Assembly (NCBI RefSeq): GCF_009728485.1
Contig: NZ_VVIQ01000001.1
Span: 310,001-374,000, forward strand
Length of the DNA: 64,000 nucleotides
Direction of reading: 5' to 3'
From: Prevotella vespertina
GTDB lineage: Bacteria > Bacteroidota > Bacteroidia > Bacteroidales > Bacteroidaceae
The notes under the pieces are model-generated. The model saw nothing but the letters and a program-made list of their open reading frames with translations, was not told the origin of the DNA and ran no database searches. Positions 27,734 to 37,491 of the stretch are shown here, piece after piece (positions within the stretch are counted from its first letter, which is position 1; each line of letters begins with the position of its first letter). The position numbers and the translations under genes are program-made.

Positions 27734-28954
27734 ATGAAAAAGATATTTTTAGCATTGATGTGCTTGTTCCCTTTGGTTTTATTTGGTCAAGGTACGGAAT
27801 TAAGTACGGCTCCTAAGTGTTGGACAGTACCAGCAGTCTTCACTGCAGATGAGGAAGTTACGTTCTATTATGATATGACAGATGTGGGCTTTCAAGAAGG
27901 GGTTGATCTCTATTTATGGGCATGGCAACCAACAGAGCCAGATGCTGGTCATGGTGGTAACTCTTCGGATTTTGCCAAATTGGAGTACGTTGGTAACAAC
28001 ATTTATAAGAAGACTATGATACCAACACAATACTTCCATTGTGATGTATCAAAGTTCGAAGACGCTGAATGGCCAGGCTTTTGGCAACGCTTGAAGACGA
28101 AAGATGGAAGTCTATGGTCAGGTGTTTTTGCTGCTCCCGACAGCCGTTTAGAGTTTGCAAACTTCAAGAAGTCAGGTGCAGGTATAACCTTCTTTAGTGG
28201 TAAGAAGTCTACTGGTTTGACAGAGAAGTTTACTTTGGATGAGCCATTGACAGTCCTTTTCAACCCTGATGTGTATAAGTTAGGTGATAAGACATTGACA
28301 GAGTTGGCTAAAGATGCTGATTTCGTTCAATTTGGTGTACACTCAGCTTTAAATGATTGGACTGTGCAACAAACACTTGATGTATGGCGTCCTGCTGTAT
28401 TAAAGAAGGCTGGTTTGAAGAAACTCTCTAATGGTCTCTATGCTTGGAACGTTGGAATACCTAGTGAGTATTATGCTTATAACCCTCAAGATGCAGGTCA
28501 AGCTGATAAGCCAACAATCCTTGCTGATCCTGATCAGAAGGCTAGTTTCCAACTTGAAAACATGAATTATATTATAATTAAGGTGATTAAAGATGCTAAT
28601 GGAGCTAATCAGTGGGGTGTAAATAGTGGTGATCAAAAGCAAAAGGCAGGTTCTGCTGCACCTTATCCAGACCCTATGTTCTCTTATTTCCCTACACGAG
28701 TAAGTGCAAAGGATATCCTTACTTTGACCCGTGAATACAATGAACGAACATCTGGAGATTTAAAGTATACAATCGTAGCAGGCTCTAAGACTCTTACAGG
28801 AACTATGTCTGGTGTTCGTGACAAGCGTGAGGTAACACTTGATCTTAATAAGGAGTTAGAAGGCGTTAAAGCATCTGAATTGAAATTAACTATCAAGGAA
28901 CAGCATGATAGAGTGGTTGTTGAATCAACTATACCACTTGTTGTAGCTGATTAA
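27734..28954 (+). CDS. Secreted PUL protein, putative glycan-binding
   Basis: A 406-residue exported protein with a signal peptide MKKIFLALMCLFPLVLFG and no lipobox cysteine. It is rich in beta structure and aromatic residues: EEVTFYYDMTDVGFQEGVDLYLWAWQPTEPD early, FHSALND-like FGVHSALNDWTVQQTLDVW in the middle, and a C-terminal sandwich near TSGDLKYTIVAGSKTL. The WAW segment recalls starch-binding-type modules found in SusE/SusF-like proteins. A reading frame from TTG at 27728 exists, but the ATG at 27734 starts the signal peptide properly. Function is inferred from position and composition. Confidence 0.65.
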   Translation: MKKIFLALMCLFPLVLFGQGTELSTAPKCWTVPAVFTADEEVTFYYDMTDVGFQEGVDLYLWAWQPTEPDAGHGGNSSDFAKLEYVGNNIYKKTMIPTQYFHCDVSKFEDAEWPGFWQRLKTKDGSLWSGVFAAPDSRLEFANFKKSGAGITFFSGKKSTGLTEKFTLDEPLTVLFNPDVYKLGDKTLTELAKDADFVQFGVHSALNDWTVQQTLDVWRPAVLKKAGLKKLSNGLYAWNVGIPSEYYAYNPQDAGQADKPTILADPDQKASFQLENMNYIIIKVIKDANGANQWGVNSGDQKQKAGSAAPYPDPMFSYFPTRVSAKDILTLTREYNERTSGDLKYTIVAGSKTLTGTMSGVRDKREVTLDLNKELEGVKASELKLTIKEQHDRVVVESTIPLVVAD

Positions 28955-28965
28955 ATAAGGTGATG

Positions 28966-28982
28966 GGAGAGGGATTCTCTCC
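28966..28982 (+). terminator. Small hairpin before susC-like gene
   Basis: GGAGAG pairs with CTCTCC over a short loop in the 61-nt gap; it may adjust expression between the secreted protein and SusC. The T-run is weak. Confidence 0.45.
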
Positions 28983-29015
28983 TATCTTTATCAATCCATA
29001 AAAGCATTAAATTCT

Positions 29016-31952
29016 ATGAAACTAACATTTCAAAATAAACTATCGGGGCTCATCCTCTTTATGATGATGTTGTTCTGTAGCAATGTATCGGCACAAAATA
29101 TCACAGTTAGTGGTAGTGTTGTCGATTCAGAGAAAGAGCCACTTATCGGTGCTTCTGTAAGTGTTGTAGGTGGTAAAGTAGGTGCTATAACTGACCTTGA
29201 TGGTAAGTTTAGTATTGAATGTAAGCAAGGTGACATGCTCGAAGTATCCTATATTGGGTATACAACACGTAAGATTCAAGCCGCAAAAGACTTGAAGGTT
29301 GTATTGGAAGAGGATGCTAAGAAACTTGATGAGGTGACTGTTGTTGGCGTTGGTTATGGTAAGATGCGTAAGAGCGACCTAACTGGTGCTATAGCATCTG
29401 TTAGTTCTAAGGACATGAAACAAGGTGTTATTACCTCTACAGAACAATTATTACAAGGTAAAGTAGCAGGTCTTTCTATCGTACAAAGTTCTGGTGCTGT
29501 AGAATCAGGAGCATCAATTCGCTTACGTGGCGGTACATCTTTGTCTGCAAGCAATGGTCCTTTGGTTGTAGTTGATGGTATTCCTGGTGTTGATATCAAC
29601 TCTGTTCAATCGTCAGAGATTGTTAGTATGGACATTCTCAAGGATGCATCAGCGGCAGCAATATATGGTTCTCGTGGTGCAAATGGTGTCATCATCATTA
29701 CAACTAATCGTCAGGGAACAGATACAGAAGTAAATACTATCCAATATAATGGCTATGTTGCCTTTGCTTCAGCAGCTCGCAAACTAGATGTATTATCGGC
29801 TAATCAATGGCGAAGCTATGTACGTTCTACTGGTAATATGAGTGCTTTGGACTTTGGAGCTAGCACTGATTGGCAGGATGAATTAATGCGTACAGCTGTC
29901 TCACATAGTCATAATATTAACTTCTCATCATCGAAGAAGAATCATGGATATCGTGCTAGTTTCACCTATAATAATAATGAAGGTGTAATCAAAACTAACA
30001 CTATGAACAGGCTTGCAGGTTCATTGTCTGCATATCAAACAGGGCTTAATGGACATCTAAGACTAGATGAAGGTATCAATACAAACTTCGATAGTTGGCA
30101 TCCAATCGATAGTCGAATATTCGAGCGAATGATTAATCTTCAACCTACGTTCCCTGTATATAATTCAGATGGAACCTACGCCCAATTGAATGGTACAAAC
30201 ACGGAGAATCCAGTTGAATTAAATAATCATCGTACAGAGGACCGAAAGCGTCATCGCTTCCTTGGATATATGAAAGCTGAGTTACAGATTATCGATGGTC
30301 TCTCTGCGACAATGAATACTTCTTATGAGTTCAATTCCGTTAAGTCAGGTCTTTATAAACCAACTTATGCGCGCATGGAAGGGCAGAGTGAGAAAGGTTG
30401 GGGTCAACGTCTTTATGATGATTATACCAATAAGCAGCTTGAACTTTACCTAACTTATGATAAGAAGTTTGCTGATATTCACCACTTAAATCTGATGGGT
30501 GGTTACTCTTATCTTGATAATATCTATGAGGGTTTCAGTGCTACTCGTTCTGGTTATGACTCTGATGCTTTCGGTTATAATAACCTAGGTGCTGGTAGTG
30601 ATTATAGGCAAGGTGACGCTGGTTCTTATAAAGGAGGTTCTAAGCTAATATCGTTCTTTGGACGTGTTAACTATAGTCTTCTTGATCGTTACATGCTTAC
30701 AGCAACCTTACGTCGTGATGGTTCTTCACGTTTCGGTGAGAACCATAAATGGGGTGTATTCCCCTCTGTTTCGTTTGCATGGCGTATCTCTGAAGAGCCT
30801 TTTATGGCATCAACTCGTGAATGGTTAGACAATTTGAAACTTCGTGCAGGCTTTGGTGTAACTGGTAACCAGAATGGTATTGGTGAATACAAATCGCTCT
30901 CTATTCTTTCGGCAGCAGGTTCTGCTTATTACGATGGAGCAACTAATACATGGAAGAACTCCTACACACAGATTCAAAACCCTAACCCTGATCTTAAGTG
31001 GGAATCTACTGCTCAATGGAACCTAGGTGTTGACTTCTCTGTATTCAATAAGTTGAATGGTACTTTAGAATTGTACTATAAGAAGACATCAGACCTTCTT
31101 TGGACCTATCCAGTACCACAACCTCCATATCTCGTTGGCACTATGTTAGCCAATGTTGGTGACTTAGTGAACAAAGGATTTGAGTTAACTCTAGGTTACA
31201 AAGCTGTTCGTACAAAGGATTGGACACTTGATGCAAATATGTCTCTATCGTATAATAAGCAAGAGATAACCAAGTTGTCAAATGATCAATATCAAGCTGT
31301 TGGTTTGCAGGCAGGACCTTTGCATAGTGTACGTGGTATGTCTAACATCTATTCACAAGTAATTAAAGAAGGTTATCCAGCTGGTGCTTTCTGGGGACCA
31401 CATTGCCAAGGTATCTCTGAAGATGGCAAATATATGCTTGAAAAAGATGCTGATGGTAAGGTGAAGGAAGGTTATCTTGGTTCAGCAATGCCTAAGTGGA
31501 ATATTGGTTTAAGTCTAAATGCTACATGGAAGAACTTTGATGCTAGCGTTGCAGCCTATGGTATGTTCGGACAGAAAGTACTGAATGTTAGTCGTATGGT
31601 ATTATATGATCCAACACGTTTCCCATCACAGAATACACTTGACGACTTCATGACTAGTGGTATAACTGATAATCCAACTTTCTCTGATTACTTCATAGAG
31701 AAGGGTGATTTCTTCCGTCTTCAAGCTATAACATTGGGCTATTCTTTACCATTGAACAGCCTCAAGAAGCTAGGTCTCACTCGTCTACGTTTCTATGTAA
31801 CAGGCGAGAATCTCTTCTGTATAACAGGTTATAAGGGTATTGATCCAGAGGTTAGTGTACCTGACAACGTACTTAACTCACCAGGTATAGACTTCTTCAA
31901 TAGTTATCCACGACCACGTACTTTCTCTATCGGATTGAACGTTGGCTTCTAA
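29016..31952 (+). CDS. SusC-like TonB-dependent outer-membrane transporter
   Basis: A 978-residue SusC/RagA-family importer for oligosaccharides. A signal peptide is followed by a carboxypeptidase-regulatory-like domain (ITVSGSVVDSEKEPLIGASVSVVGG, about 29-105), the plug (VTVVGVGYGKMRKSDLTGAI ... LRGGTSLSASNGPLVVVDGIPG ... KDASAAAIYGSRGANGVIIITT) and a 22-strand-type barrel ending YPRPRTFSIGLNVGF. It pairs with SusD, which follows after 39 nt. Together they bind and import glycan fragments. Confidence 0.96.
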   Translation: MKLTFQNKLSGLILFMMMLFCSNVSAQNITVSGSVVDSEKEPLIGASVSVVGGKVGAITDLDGKFSIECKQGDMLEVSYIGYTTRKIQAAKDLKVVLEEDAKKLDEVTVVGVGYGKMRKSDLTGAIASVSSKDMKQGVITSTEQLLQGKVAGLSIVQSSGAVESGASIRLRGGTSLSASNGPLVVVDGIPGVDINSVQSSEIVSMDILKDASAAAIYGSRGANGVIIITTNRQGTDTEVNTIQYNGYVAFASAARKLDVLSANQWRSYVRSTGNMSALDFGASTDWQDELMRTAVSHSHNINFSSSKKNHGYRASFTYNNNEGVIKTNTMNRLAGSLSAYQTGLNGHLRLDEGINTNFDSWHPIDSRIFERMINLQPTFPVYNSDGTYAQLNGTNTENPVELNNHRTEDRKRHRFLGYMKAELQIIDGLSATMNTSYEFNSVKSGLYKPTYARMEGQSEKGWGQRLYDDYTNKQLELYLTYDKKFADIHHLNLMGGYSYLDNIYEGFSATRSGYDSDAFGYNNLGAGSDYRQGDAGSYKGGSKLISFFGRVNYSLLDRYMLTATLRRDGSSRFGENHKWGVFPSVSFAWRISEEPFMASTREWLDNLKLRAGFGVTGNQNGIGEYKSLSILSAAGSAYYDGATNTWKNSYTQIQNPNPDLKWESTAQWNLGVDFSVFNKLNGTLELYYKKTSDLLWTYPVPQPPYLVGTMLANVGDLVNKGFELTLGYKAVRTKDWTLDANMSLSYNKQEITKLSNDQYQAVGLQAGPLHSVRGMSNIYSQVIKEGYPAGAFWGPHCQGISEDGKYMLEKDADGKVKEGYLGSAMPKWNIGLSLNATWKNFDASVAAYGMFGQKVLNVSRMVLYDPTRFPSQNTLDDFMTSGITDNPTFSDYFIEKGDFFRLQAITLGYSLPLNSLKKLGLTRLRFYVTGENLFCITGYKGIDPEVSVPDNVLNSPGIDFFNSYPRPRTFSIGLNVGF

Positions 31953-31991
31953 GTTCATCGTAAATTCTAACTTTAAAAGATTCTATCTATT

Positions 31992-33557
31992 ATGAAACGA
32001 TTGAATTTCAATATATCAAATATGCTCCCTAAGAAGGCATGCTTAGGCTTAGGTCTTCTCTTGGCACTATCTTCTTGCACCGATCTAAACGAACATCTTT
32101 ATGATAAAGTATCGCAAGACAACTATGGAAAGACATCATCAGAAGTGGCTACTATAGTCGGTGGTGCGTATGCCACATTACGTGGTTATGGAGCTAACAC
32201 ACCCGAAGGGGCAGGTGTTATCTGTTATCCAACTTGTGAGTACGTGTTCTTTACTCAGGAGTGTTCAAGCGATGAGGCTTGTATTCCAACACGTGGTACT
32301 GACTGGTTCGATGGCGGTCGTTACCAGCAGTTCCAGCGTCATAATTGGGACGTAAAGAACACGGGTATCCTTTCTGTATGGCGTTATAACTTCACCGGAG
32401 TATCGAAGATTAACGCTATTATTCATCAAGTAGAACAAAGTGGATTAAGCACTGAAGACAAGCAAAAAGTTGAGGCTGAGCTACGCGGTCTACGTGCTTA
32501 TTACTACTACAACTTGCTTGATTGTTTTGGAAATGTGCCTATCGTGACCGACTTCACACAGAAGGAGTTGCCTGCAAACTCGCCTCGTAAGGATGTCTTT
32601 GCATTTATAGAGAAGGAGCTTAAGGATATACTTCCAATACTTCCATCAGGTACTACTTATGCTAAGTTTACGCAGAATGTGGCTAACACCTTGTTGGCTC
32701 GTCTCTATCTAAATGCTGAAGTTTACACAGGAACTCCGCGTTGGCAAGACTGCTTGGATGCATGTAGTAAGGTTCAAGGATATAGCTTAACTCCTAACTA
32801 TAAAGCCAGTTTCGCTATCCAAAATGAGAAGTCTCCTGAAATTATCTTCTCTATTCCTTACGACCATAAACAAGGTACTGTTGGTAACTACCTAGCTAGT
32901 ATGACCTATCATTACAATCAGAAGTTAGCCTTCGATCCAGCTGGTGTTTACCAGTGGTGTGGTAATGGTATTTGTGCACAGCCAGGGCTTTATTCTTCAT
33001 TTGATGAGAAGGATGTTCGTCGCCAATGTCTGTTAATAGGTCAGCAGTATAGTGCTAAAGATGGTTCAGAAGTATTGATGGACGATGGTTCACCATTGAA
33101 CTATACTGAAGAAATAGACAATTTCACCGATGCAGCAAAGAATGCTGGTGCACGTTTAAATAAGTATGAGTGGAGTGCAACTGACTCTTGGGAGCGTGAT
33201 AATGATTGGGTTCTTATGCGTTATGCAGAAATCTTAATGATGCAAGCAGAGTGTAATTTCCGCCTCGGCTATACCCCAACAGCCCTCACATATATCAATC
33301 AGATTCGCAAACGTGCAGGTCTCAACGATCTTACAACATTGACACTTGAGGACTTAGATACCGAGTGGAAGCATGAGTTTGTATTTGAGAATCTTCGTCG
33401 AACAACCAACATTCGCTTTGGTACCTACTATCAGGCATGGTGGGAGAAACCAGCTGATCCAGCTGATCATCACACTGGTATCTATCCTATCCCACAAGAG
33501 GAACTGAACAAGAATCCTAATTTGAAGCAGAATCCAGGTTATAGTTCACAACAGTAA
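31992..33557 (+). CDS. SusD/RagB-like glycan-binding lipoprotein
   Basis: A 521-residue outer-membrane lipoprotein that covers the SusC barrel and captures the glycan. The lipobox is LLALSSC, with the cysteine near residue 29. The N-terminal helical region contains YATLRGYGANTPEG, followed by ELRGLRAYYYYNLLDCFGNVPIVTD, a classic SusD TPR-like helix. The C-terminal RagB motif WVLMRYAEILMMQAECNFRLG and YINQIRKRAGL are clear. A long terminator follows, so GH71/99-like and GH97 genes may be transcribed partly by themselves. Confidence 0.96.
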   Translation: MKRLNFNISNMLPKKACLGLGLLLALSSCTDLNEHLYDKVSQDNYGKTSSEVATIVGGAYATLRGYGANTPEGAGVICYPTCEYVFFTQECSSDEACIPTRGTDWFDGGRYQQFQRHNWDVKNTGILSVWRYNFTGVSKINAIIHQVEQSGLSTEDKQKVEAELRGLRAYYYYNLLDCFGNVPIVTDFTQKELPANSPRKDVFAFIEKELKDILPILPSGTTYAKFTQNVANTLLARLYLNAEVYTGTPRWQDCLDACSKVQGYSLTPNYKASFAIQNEKSPEIIFSIPYDHKQGTVGNYLASMTYHYNQKLAFDPAGVYQWCGNGICAQPGLYSSFDEKDVRRQCLLIGQQYSAKDGSEVLMDDGSPLNYTEEIDNFTDAAKNAGARLNKYEWSATDSWERDNDWVLMRYAEILMMQAECNFRLGYTPTALTYINQIRKRAGLNDLTTLTLEDLDTEWKHEFVFENLRRTTNIRFGTYYQAWWEKPADPADHHTGIYPIPQEELNKNPNLKQNPGYSSQQ

Positions 33558-33566
33558 AAAGCGTTG

Positions 33567-33648
33567 AAAGCTCCATTATAAGTATATAATAAGGATGAAA
33601 AGCAAGATGGTTTTCTATCGTAATATATACTTATAAATGGAGCTTTTT
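33567..33648 (+). terminator. Long hairpin terminator after susD-like gene
   Basis: AAAGCTCCATTATAAGTATA pairs with TATACTTATAAATGGAGCTT, with a 35-nt internal part, and is followed by TTTTTC. Confidence 0.85.
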
Positions 33649-33664
33649 CATGCTCTTAATTATC

Positions 33665-33950
33665 TTATAAAGGCTCTTTTTTGTGAGTAATGAGGCTTAT
33701 TAATGAGTCTAAACTTATTGCCTTATCATGGAAAAGAGTTTCTTTATAATTGAAAAATAGATTAAAAATAGAAATAAATTAAACTAAAAAGGATACAAAA
33801 ATAGATTATTTTCTTAGTAAGAACAATCTCTTTAATCTTTTAATCAGTTGTTTCTAGCGATAGAATCAAGTGTTTTAACCATGATAAGAGAGTGTTTTAA
33901 GCATTTAAGAGAATGATATTATGAGATAGTTAAAAGTTATTTTTAGATAA
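33665..33950. repeat. 22-nt-period intergenic array (33.8 kb)
   Basis: This is the longest series, about 13 units filling most of the 513-nt gap between SusD and the GH gene, starting at 33665, 33687, 33709, 33731, 33753 and so on to 33929. AAAAATAGATTA appears at 33753 and 33797, exactly two periods apart. GTGTTTTAA appears at 33870 and 33892, one period apart. Unit 33731 (GAAAAGAGTTTCTTTATAAT) matches the consensus of other arrays. Confidence 0.7.
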
Positions 33951-33970
33951 GAGAAAACGATTTTTTTGTT

Positions 33971-33978
33971 TAATTTTG
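33971..33978 (+). promoter_or_regulatory. Possible promoter for the GH genes
   Basis: TAATTTTG, 93 nt before the GH71/99-like gene. No clear -33 element. It would allow expression separate from susCD. Confidence 0.4.
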
Positions 33979-34070
33979 TTCCTCTTTTTAACGATACATG
34001 TTGAGGGGCAGGATAACTTTTAACGTATCTCAGTATTACTTATTACATAATGGATAATGAATAAAAAGAT

Positions 34071-35303
34071 ATGGATTTAAAGTCAATACTTACTTTAGCA
34101 GCTACTGCTGGACTCTTATTTACATCTTGTGCAGATAGTTATGAGGGTGCACCCAAGAAGGTGGATGGAAGGCAAGAGGCGCATCAAGTGATGCCATTAG
34201 CCGTCCAGAAGACTAATAGTATGCAGGTTTATGCTCATTACATGCCATGGTTTGAGACAACAACGTCCAATCCGCAGAATGCAGGTAAGTGGGGTTATCA
34301 CTGGACAATGAAGAATTGTGACCCTAATAAGATGGTTGGTAATGATAAAAGAGAGATTGCTTCGCACTATTATCCACAGATTGGTCCGTATGCAAGTGGC
34401 GATGAGGCAGTGCTAGACTATCAATGTTTGTTGATGAAATATGCAGGTCTTGATGGTGTAATGGTCGATTGGTATGGTGTAAATAGCGATAATTCTATTG
34501 CTCAACACAAGTCGAATACAGAGGCATTGTTCCGTGCTTTGAAGCGAGCAGGGCTCAAGATGAGTGTCGTCTATGAGGATCGTACATTGGACGGAGCGTC
34601 TGATAGGGTAGGAACAGCTCGTCAGGATATGCGCTATTTGGCAGAGACATTCTTCAAGGATGATAGTTATGTGAAGGTAGATGGGCGTCCACTTCTGCTT
34701 AACTTTGGTCCAATTACGATGGAATCACCGAAGGATTGGTATCGTGTCTTTTCTATCTTGACCACAAAACCGATGTTCCTTGTATTAGATGGAAAGCTCA
34801 GCAGCGTTAATAATACGAGCTATTCAGACAATGCGCAAGGCGTCTATACATGGGTAAATGCCAATCCGAACTATGCAATAGCTAAGAACTATAAGTGTTT
34901 TGTGGGTGGTGCTATGCCTGGATTCCATGACTATTATAAAGAAGGTGAGGGCAGTAATGGTTATACAACATACGATGCTGAGGGTGGAAAGTTGTTCCAA
35001 CGCCAGCTAGATGCAGCCAAGAACGCTGGGTTAAAGTACCTTCAGATTAGTACATGGAACGATTATGGAGAGGGTACAACGATAGAGCCTACATTGGAAT
35101 ATGGCTACAAGTACCTCGAAATGTTGCAGAAGTTTACAGGCGTGAAGTATACAGTTTCCGACCTCGAAGTTATCTATCAATGGTATAAGGCACGTGTTGC
35201 CGAACCTAACAATCCTAAGGTTAAGGAAGCATATAATGCCCTTGTGCAACTGAAAATGGATGAAGCAAAGGCTATCATTGGTACTTTGAATAGTAAAAGA
35301 TAA
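34071..35303 (+). CDS. GH71/GH99-like glycoside hydrolase lipoprotein
   Basis: A 410-residue lipoprotein with lipobox LLFTSC (cysteine near residue 20). The catalytic fold resembles the glycoside hydrolase 71/99-like group: YAHYMPWFETTT near the N-terminus, KWGYHWTMKN, GLDGVMVDWYGVNSDN and the likely catalytic segment ISTWNDYGEGTTIEPT near residue 330. GH99 enzymes are endo-alpha-mannosidases/mannanases and GH71 are alpha-1,3-glucanases; which applies is not clear. It is probably surface-exposed and releases oligosaccharides for SusCD. It lies 20 nt before the GH97 gene. Confidence 0.85.
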   Translation: MDLKSILTLAATAGLLFTSCADSYEGAPKKVDGRQEAHQVMPLAVQKTNSMQVYAHYMPWFETTTSNPQNAGKWGYHWTMKNCDPNKMVGNDKREIASHYYPQIGPYASGDEAVLDYQCLLMKYAGLDGVMVDWYGVNSDNSIAQHKSNTEALFRALKRAGLKMSVVYEDRTLDGASDRVGTARQDMRYLAETFFKDDSYVKVDGRPLLLNFGPITMESPKDWYRVFSILTTKPMFLVLDGKLSSVNNTSYSDNAQGVYTWVNANPNYAIAKNYKCFVGGAMPGFHDYYKEGEGSNGYTTYDAEGGKLFQRQLDAAKNAGLKYLQISTWNDYGEGTTIEPTLEYGYKYLEMLQKFTGVKYTVSDLEVIYQWYKARVAEPNNPKVKEAYNALVQLKMDEAKAIIGTLNSKR

Positions 35304-35323
35304 GGTAATTAATATCTCAATAA

Positions 35324-37345
35324 ATGAAAACTAAGATTTTAAAACACTCCATTTTAGCAGTCTGCTTATCGCTCTTGCCAATGGCAATGATGGCTAAGCA
35401 GGAAGCAACAGTGAGTTCACCATCAGGTAACATTACGCTGACGACTGGTGTAGATAATGTGGGTCGTCCTTATTACTCATTGAATCGTGGGAAAGAGGAG
35501 ATACTCCTTCATTCGGCACTTGGGTTGAAGTTGAAGGATGGCGACTTGTCTAATGACTTCCGACTCATAGGTTTCTCACGTGCAACTAAGGATGAAACGT
35601 GGCATCAACCATGGGGAGAAGAAGATGATGTACGCAATCATTATAACGAATTGACGATGAAGTTAGCACAGAAGAAAGGACTTCAACGCCAGCTGACCAT
35701 TGTCTTCCGTGTCTTTGATGATGGTATGGGCTTCCGTTATGTATTCCCACAACAGAAGAACCTAAGCGACTTCATTATCACAGATGAGCTTACAGAGTTC
35801 TGTTTCAAAGGTGACCCTGAGGCATGGACATTGCCTTTTGATGCCGATTACTATGAGGGACTTTGGACGAAAGCACCATTGAGTAAGAAGCAGAAGGTGT
35901 GTACACCTGTTACAATAGAGGCTAAGCCAGACCTTTATATGATGTTACATGAAGCGAACCTGACCGATTACTCTTCATTAAATGTCAAGCCGATAGAGGC
36001 AAAAGAGGGTTATGTGCGATTGAAGGCAGAGTTAGTACCATGGTCAAATGGCGACTTGGTGCGTGCAAAAGCACCTTTCGTCTCTCCTTGGCGTATGTTA
36101 TCAGTAGAAGACCATGTGTGTGGTTTGATAACAAACCGCATCATGTTAAACCTTAATGACCCTTGTAAGATTAAGGATACATCGTGGATTACAACAGGAA
36201 AGTACGTTGGTGTGTGGTGGACTTACCACATGCAACATGCCACATGGGGTATTGGTCCAAAGCATGGAGCCACAACTGAGAATACAAAACGCTATATCGA
36301 CTTTGCTGCCGAGCATGGTTTTAAAGGCGTATTAGTCGAAGGTTGGAATTATGGATGGGAGAACGACTGGGGTAAGGAAGGTGATAAATTCAACTTCACA
36401 AAGCCTTATCCAGACTATGACTTCGATGGTTTGCAGAAGTACGCATTGTCGAAAGGAGTCTCACTGATTGCTCATAACGAGACAGGTGGTGCCGCAAAGA
36501 ACTATGAGGAACAGCTTGAAGCAGCCTTCTCTCTCTATGAGAAGATGGGAATTAAGGCTATTAAGACAGGCTATGTGAATAAGGTTATGGACAACAAGGA
36601 GCTTCAACACTCGCAATATGGTGTGCGTCACTATCGCAAAGTGATTGAGGCTGCAGCCCGACACCACATCATGGTGGTCAATCATGAGCCTGCTATGCCA
36701 ACTGGTCTACAGCGTACTTACCCCAACCTCATCGCTAGTGAGGGTGTGAGAGGACAAGAGTGGAATGCTTGGGATGGCGCTGGTGGCAACCCACCTTACC
36801 ATCTTTGTGTGCTCCCATTCACACGTCAATTAGCTGGACCAATCGACTTCACGCCTGGTATCTTCAAGCTCGAAGGACAGGTTTATGCGCATACTCATCC
36901 ACACACAACGCTTGCTAAGCAGCTTGCCGAGTATGTTGTCATCTACACTCCATGGCAGATGGCTGCTGACGAGATTGAGAATTACAAGGATCAACCAGCC
37001 TTCACCTTCATTGAAGCAATGCCTTCTAACTGGCAGAAGACGGTTATCCCGATGGCAGAGATTGGTAAGTATATCGTTACTGCACGTCAGAACCGTGATA
37101 ACCAGGACTGGTTTGTGGGTGGAATGACCGATGAGAACGCTAGAGACATCAGTCTTAAACTCGACTTCCTAGCACCAGGTACAACTTATAAGGCTATTAT
37201 CTATAAGGATGGACCTGATGCCGAATATGATAAGAACCCTTATCCAATGACCATCGAACAGCTTGTTGTGAACCATGATAGTGTATTGAAACTACACATG
37301 GCAAAGAGTGGTGGCTTTGCAATTCAGCTCATTAAGCAAGCGTAA
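35324..37345 (+). CDS. GH97 family alpha-glucosidase (SusB-like, inverting type)
   Basis: A 673-residue periplasmic glycoside hydrolase with a signal peptide (MKTKILKHSILAVCLSLLPMAMMA). An N-terminal beta-sandwich starts at TTGVDNVGRPYYSL, followed by the TIM barrel GVWWTYHMQHATWG ... GFKGVLVEGWNYGWENDW. Catalytic/calcium-site glutamates are seen at E386 (HNETGG), E455 (NHEPAM), E473 and E479 (SEGVRGQE). Their spacing matches the SusB residues I recall as E439, E508, E526 and E532. The retaining-type nucleophile Asp is replaced (IKTGYVN), so an inverting alpha-glucosidase is expected. Confidence 0.93.
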   Translation: MKTKILKHSILAVCLSLLPMAMMAKQEATVSSPSGNITLTTGVDNVGRPYYSLNRGKEEILLHSALGLKLKDGDLSNDFRLIGFSRATKDETWHQPWGEEDDVRNHYNELTMKLAQKKGLQRQLTIVFRVFDDGMGFRYVFPQQKNLSDFIITDELTEFCFKGDPEAWTLPFDADYYEGLWTKAPLSKKQKVCTPVTIEAKPDLYMMLHEANLTDYSSLNVKPIEAKEGYVRLKAELVPWSNGDLVRAKAPFVSPWRMLSVEDHVCGLITNRIMLNLNDPCKIKDTSWITTGKYVGVWWTYHMQHATWGIGPKHGATTENTKRYIDFAAEHGFKGVLVEGWNYGWENDWGKEGDKFNFTKPYPDYDFDGLQKYALSKGVSLIAHNETGGAAKNYEEQLEAAFSLYEKMGIKAIKTGYVNKVMDNKELQHSQYGVRHYRKVIEAAARHHIMVVNHEPAMPTGLQRTYPNLIASEGVRGQEWNAWDGAGGNPPYHLCVLPFTRQLAGPIDFTPGIFKLEGQVYAHTHPHTTLAKQLAEYVVIYTPWQMAADEIENYKDQPAFTFIEAMPSNWQKTVIPMAEIGKYIVTARQNRDNQDWFVGGMTDENARDISLKLDFLAPGTTYKAIIYKDGPDAEYDKNPYPMTIEQLVVNHDSVLKLHMAKSGGFAIQLIKQA

Positions 37346-37380
37346 GGAGCAATAGCTTATAGCTTATTAAACTTATATTC

Positions 37381-37412
37381 ATCCCTGCCTTATCATCTTG
37401 AAGGGCAGGGAT
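37381..37412 (+). terminator. Terminator after GH97
   Basis: ATCCCTGCC pairs with GGGCAGGGAT over a 13-nt loop, followed by TTTTGG. It ends the PUL. Confidence 0.85.
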
Positions 37413-37439
37413 TTTGGTTATTATTTTGGTAAGGAATAC

Positions 37440-37470
37440 TTGCCTTATATGTGATTTATTGTTATCTTTG
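37440..37470 (+). promoter_or_regulatory. Promoter of the TonB-type barrel gene
   Basis: TTG at 37440-37442, a 20-nt spacer and TATCTTTG at 37463-37470, 21 nt before the ATG at 37492. This decides against the longer upstream frame. Confidence 0.82.
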
Positions 37471-37491
37471 CACCGTTTAGTACGTAATAAT

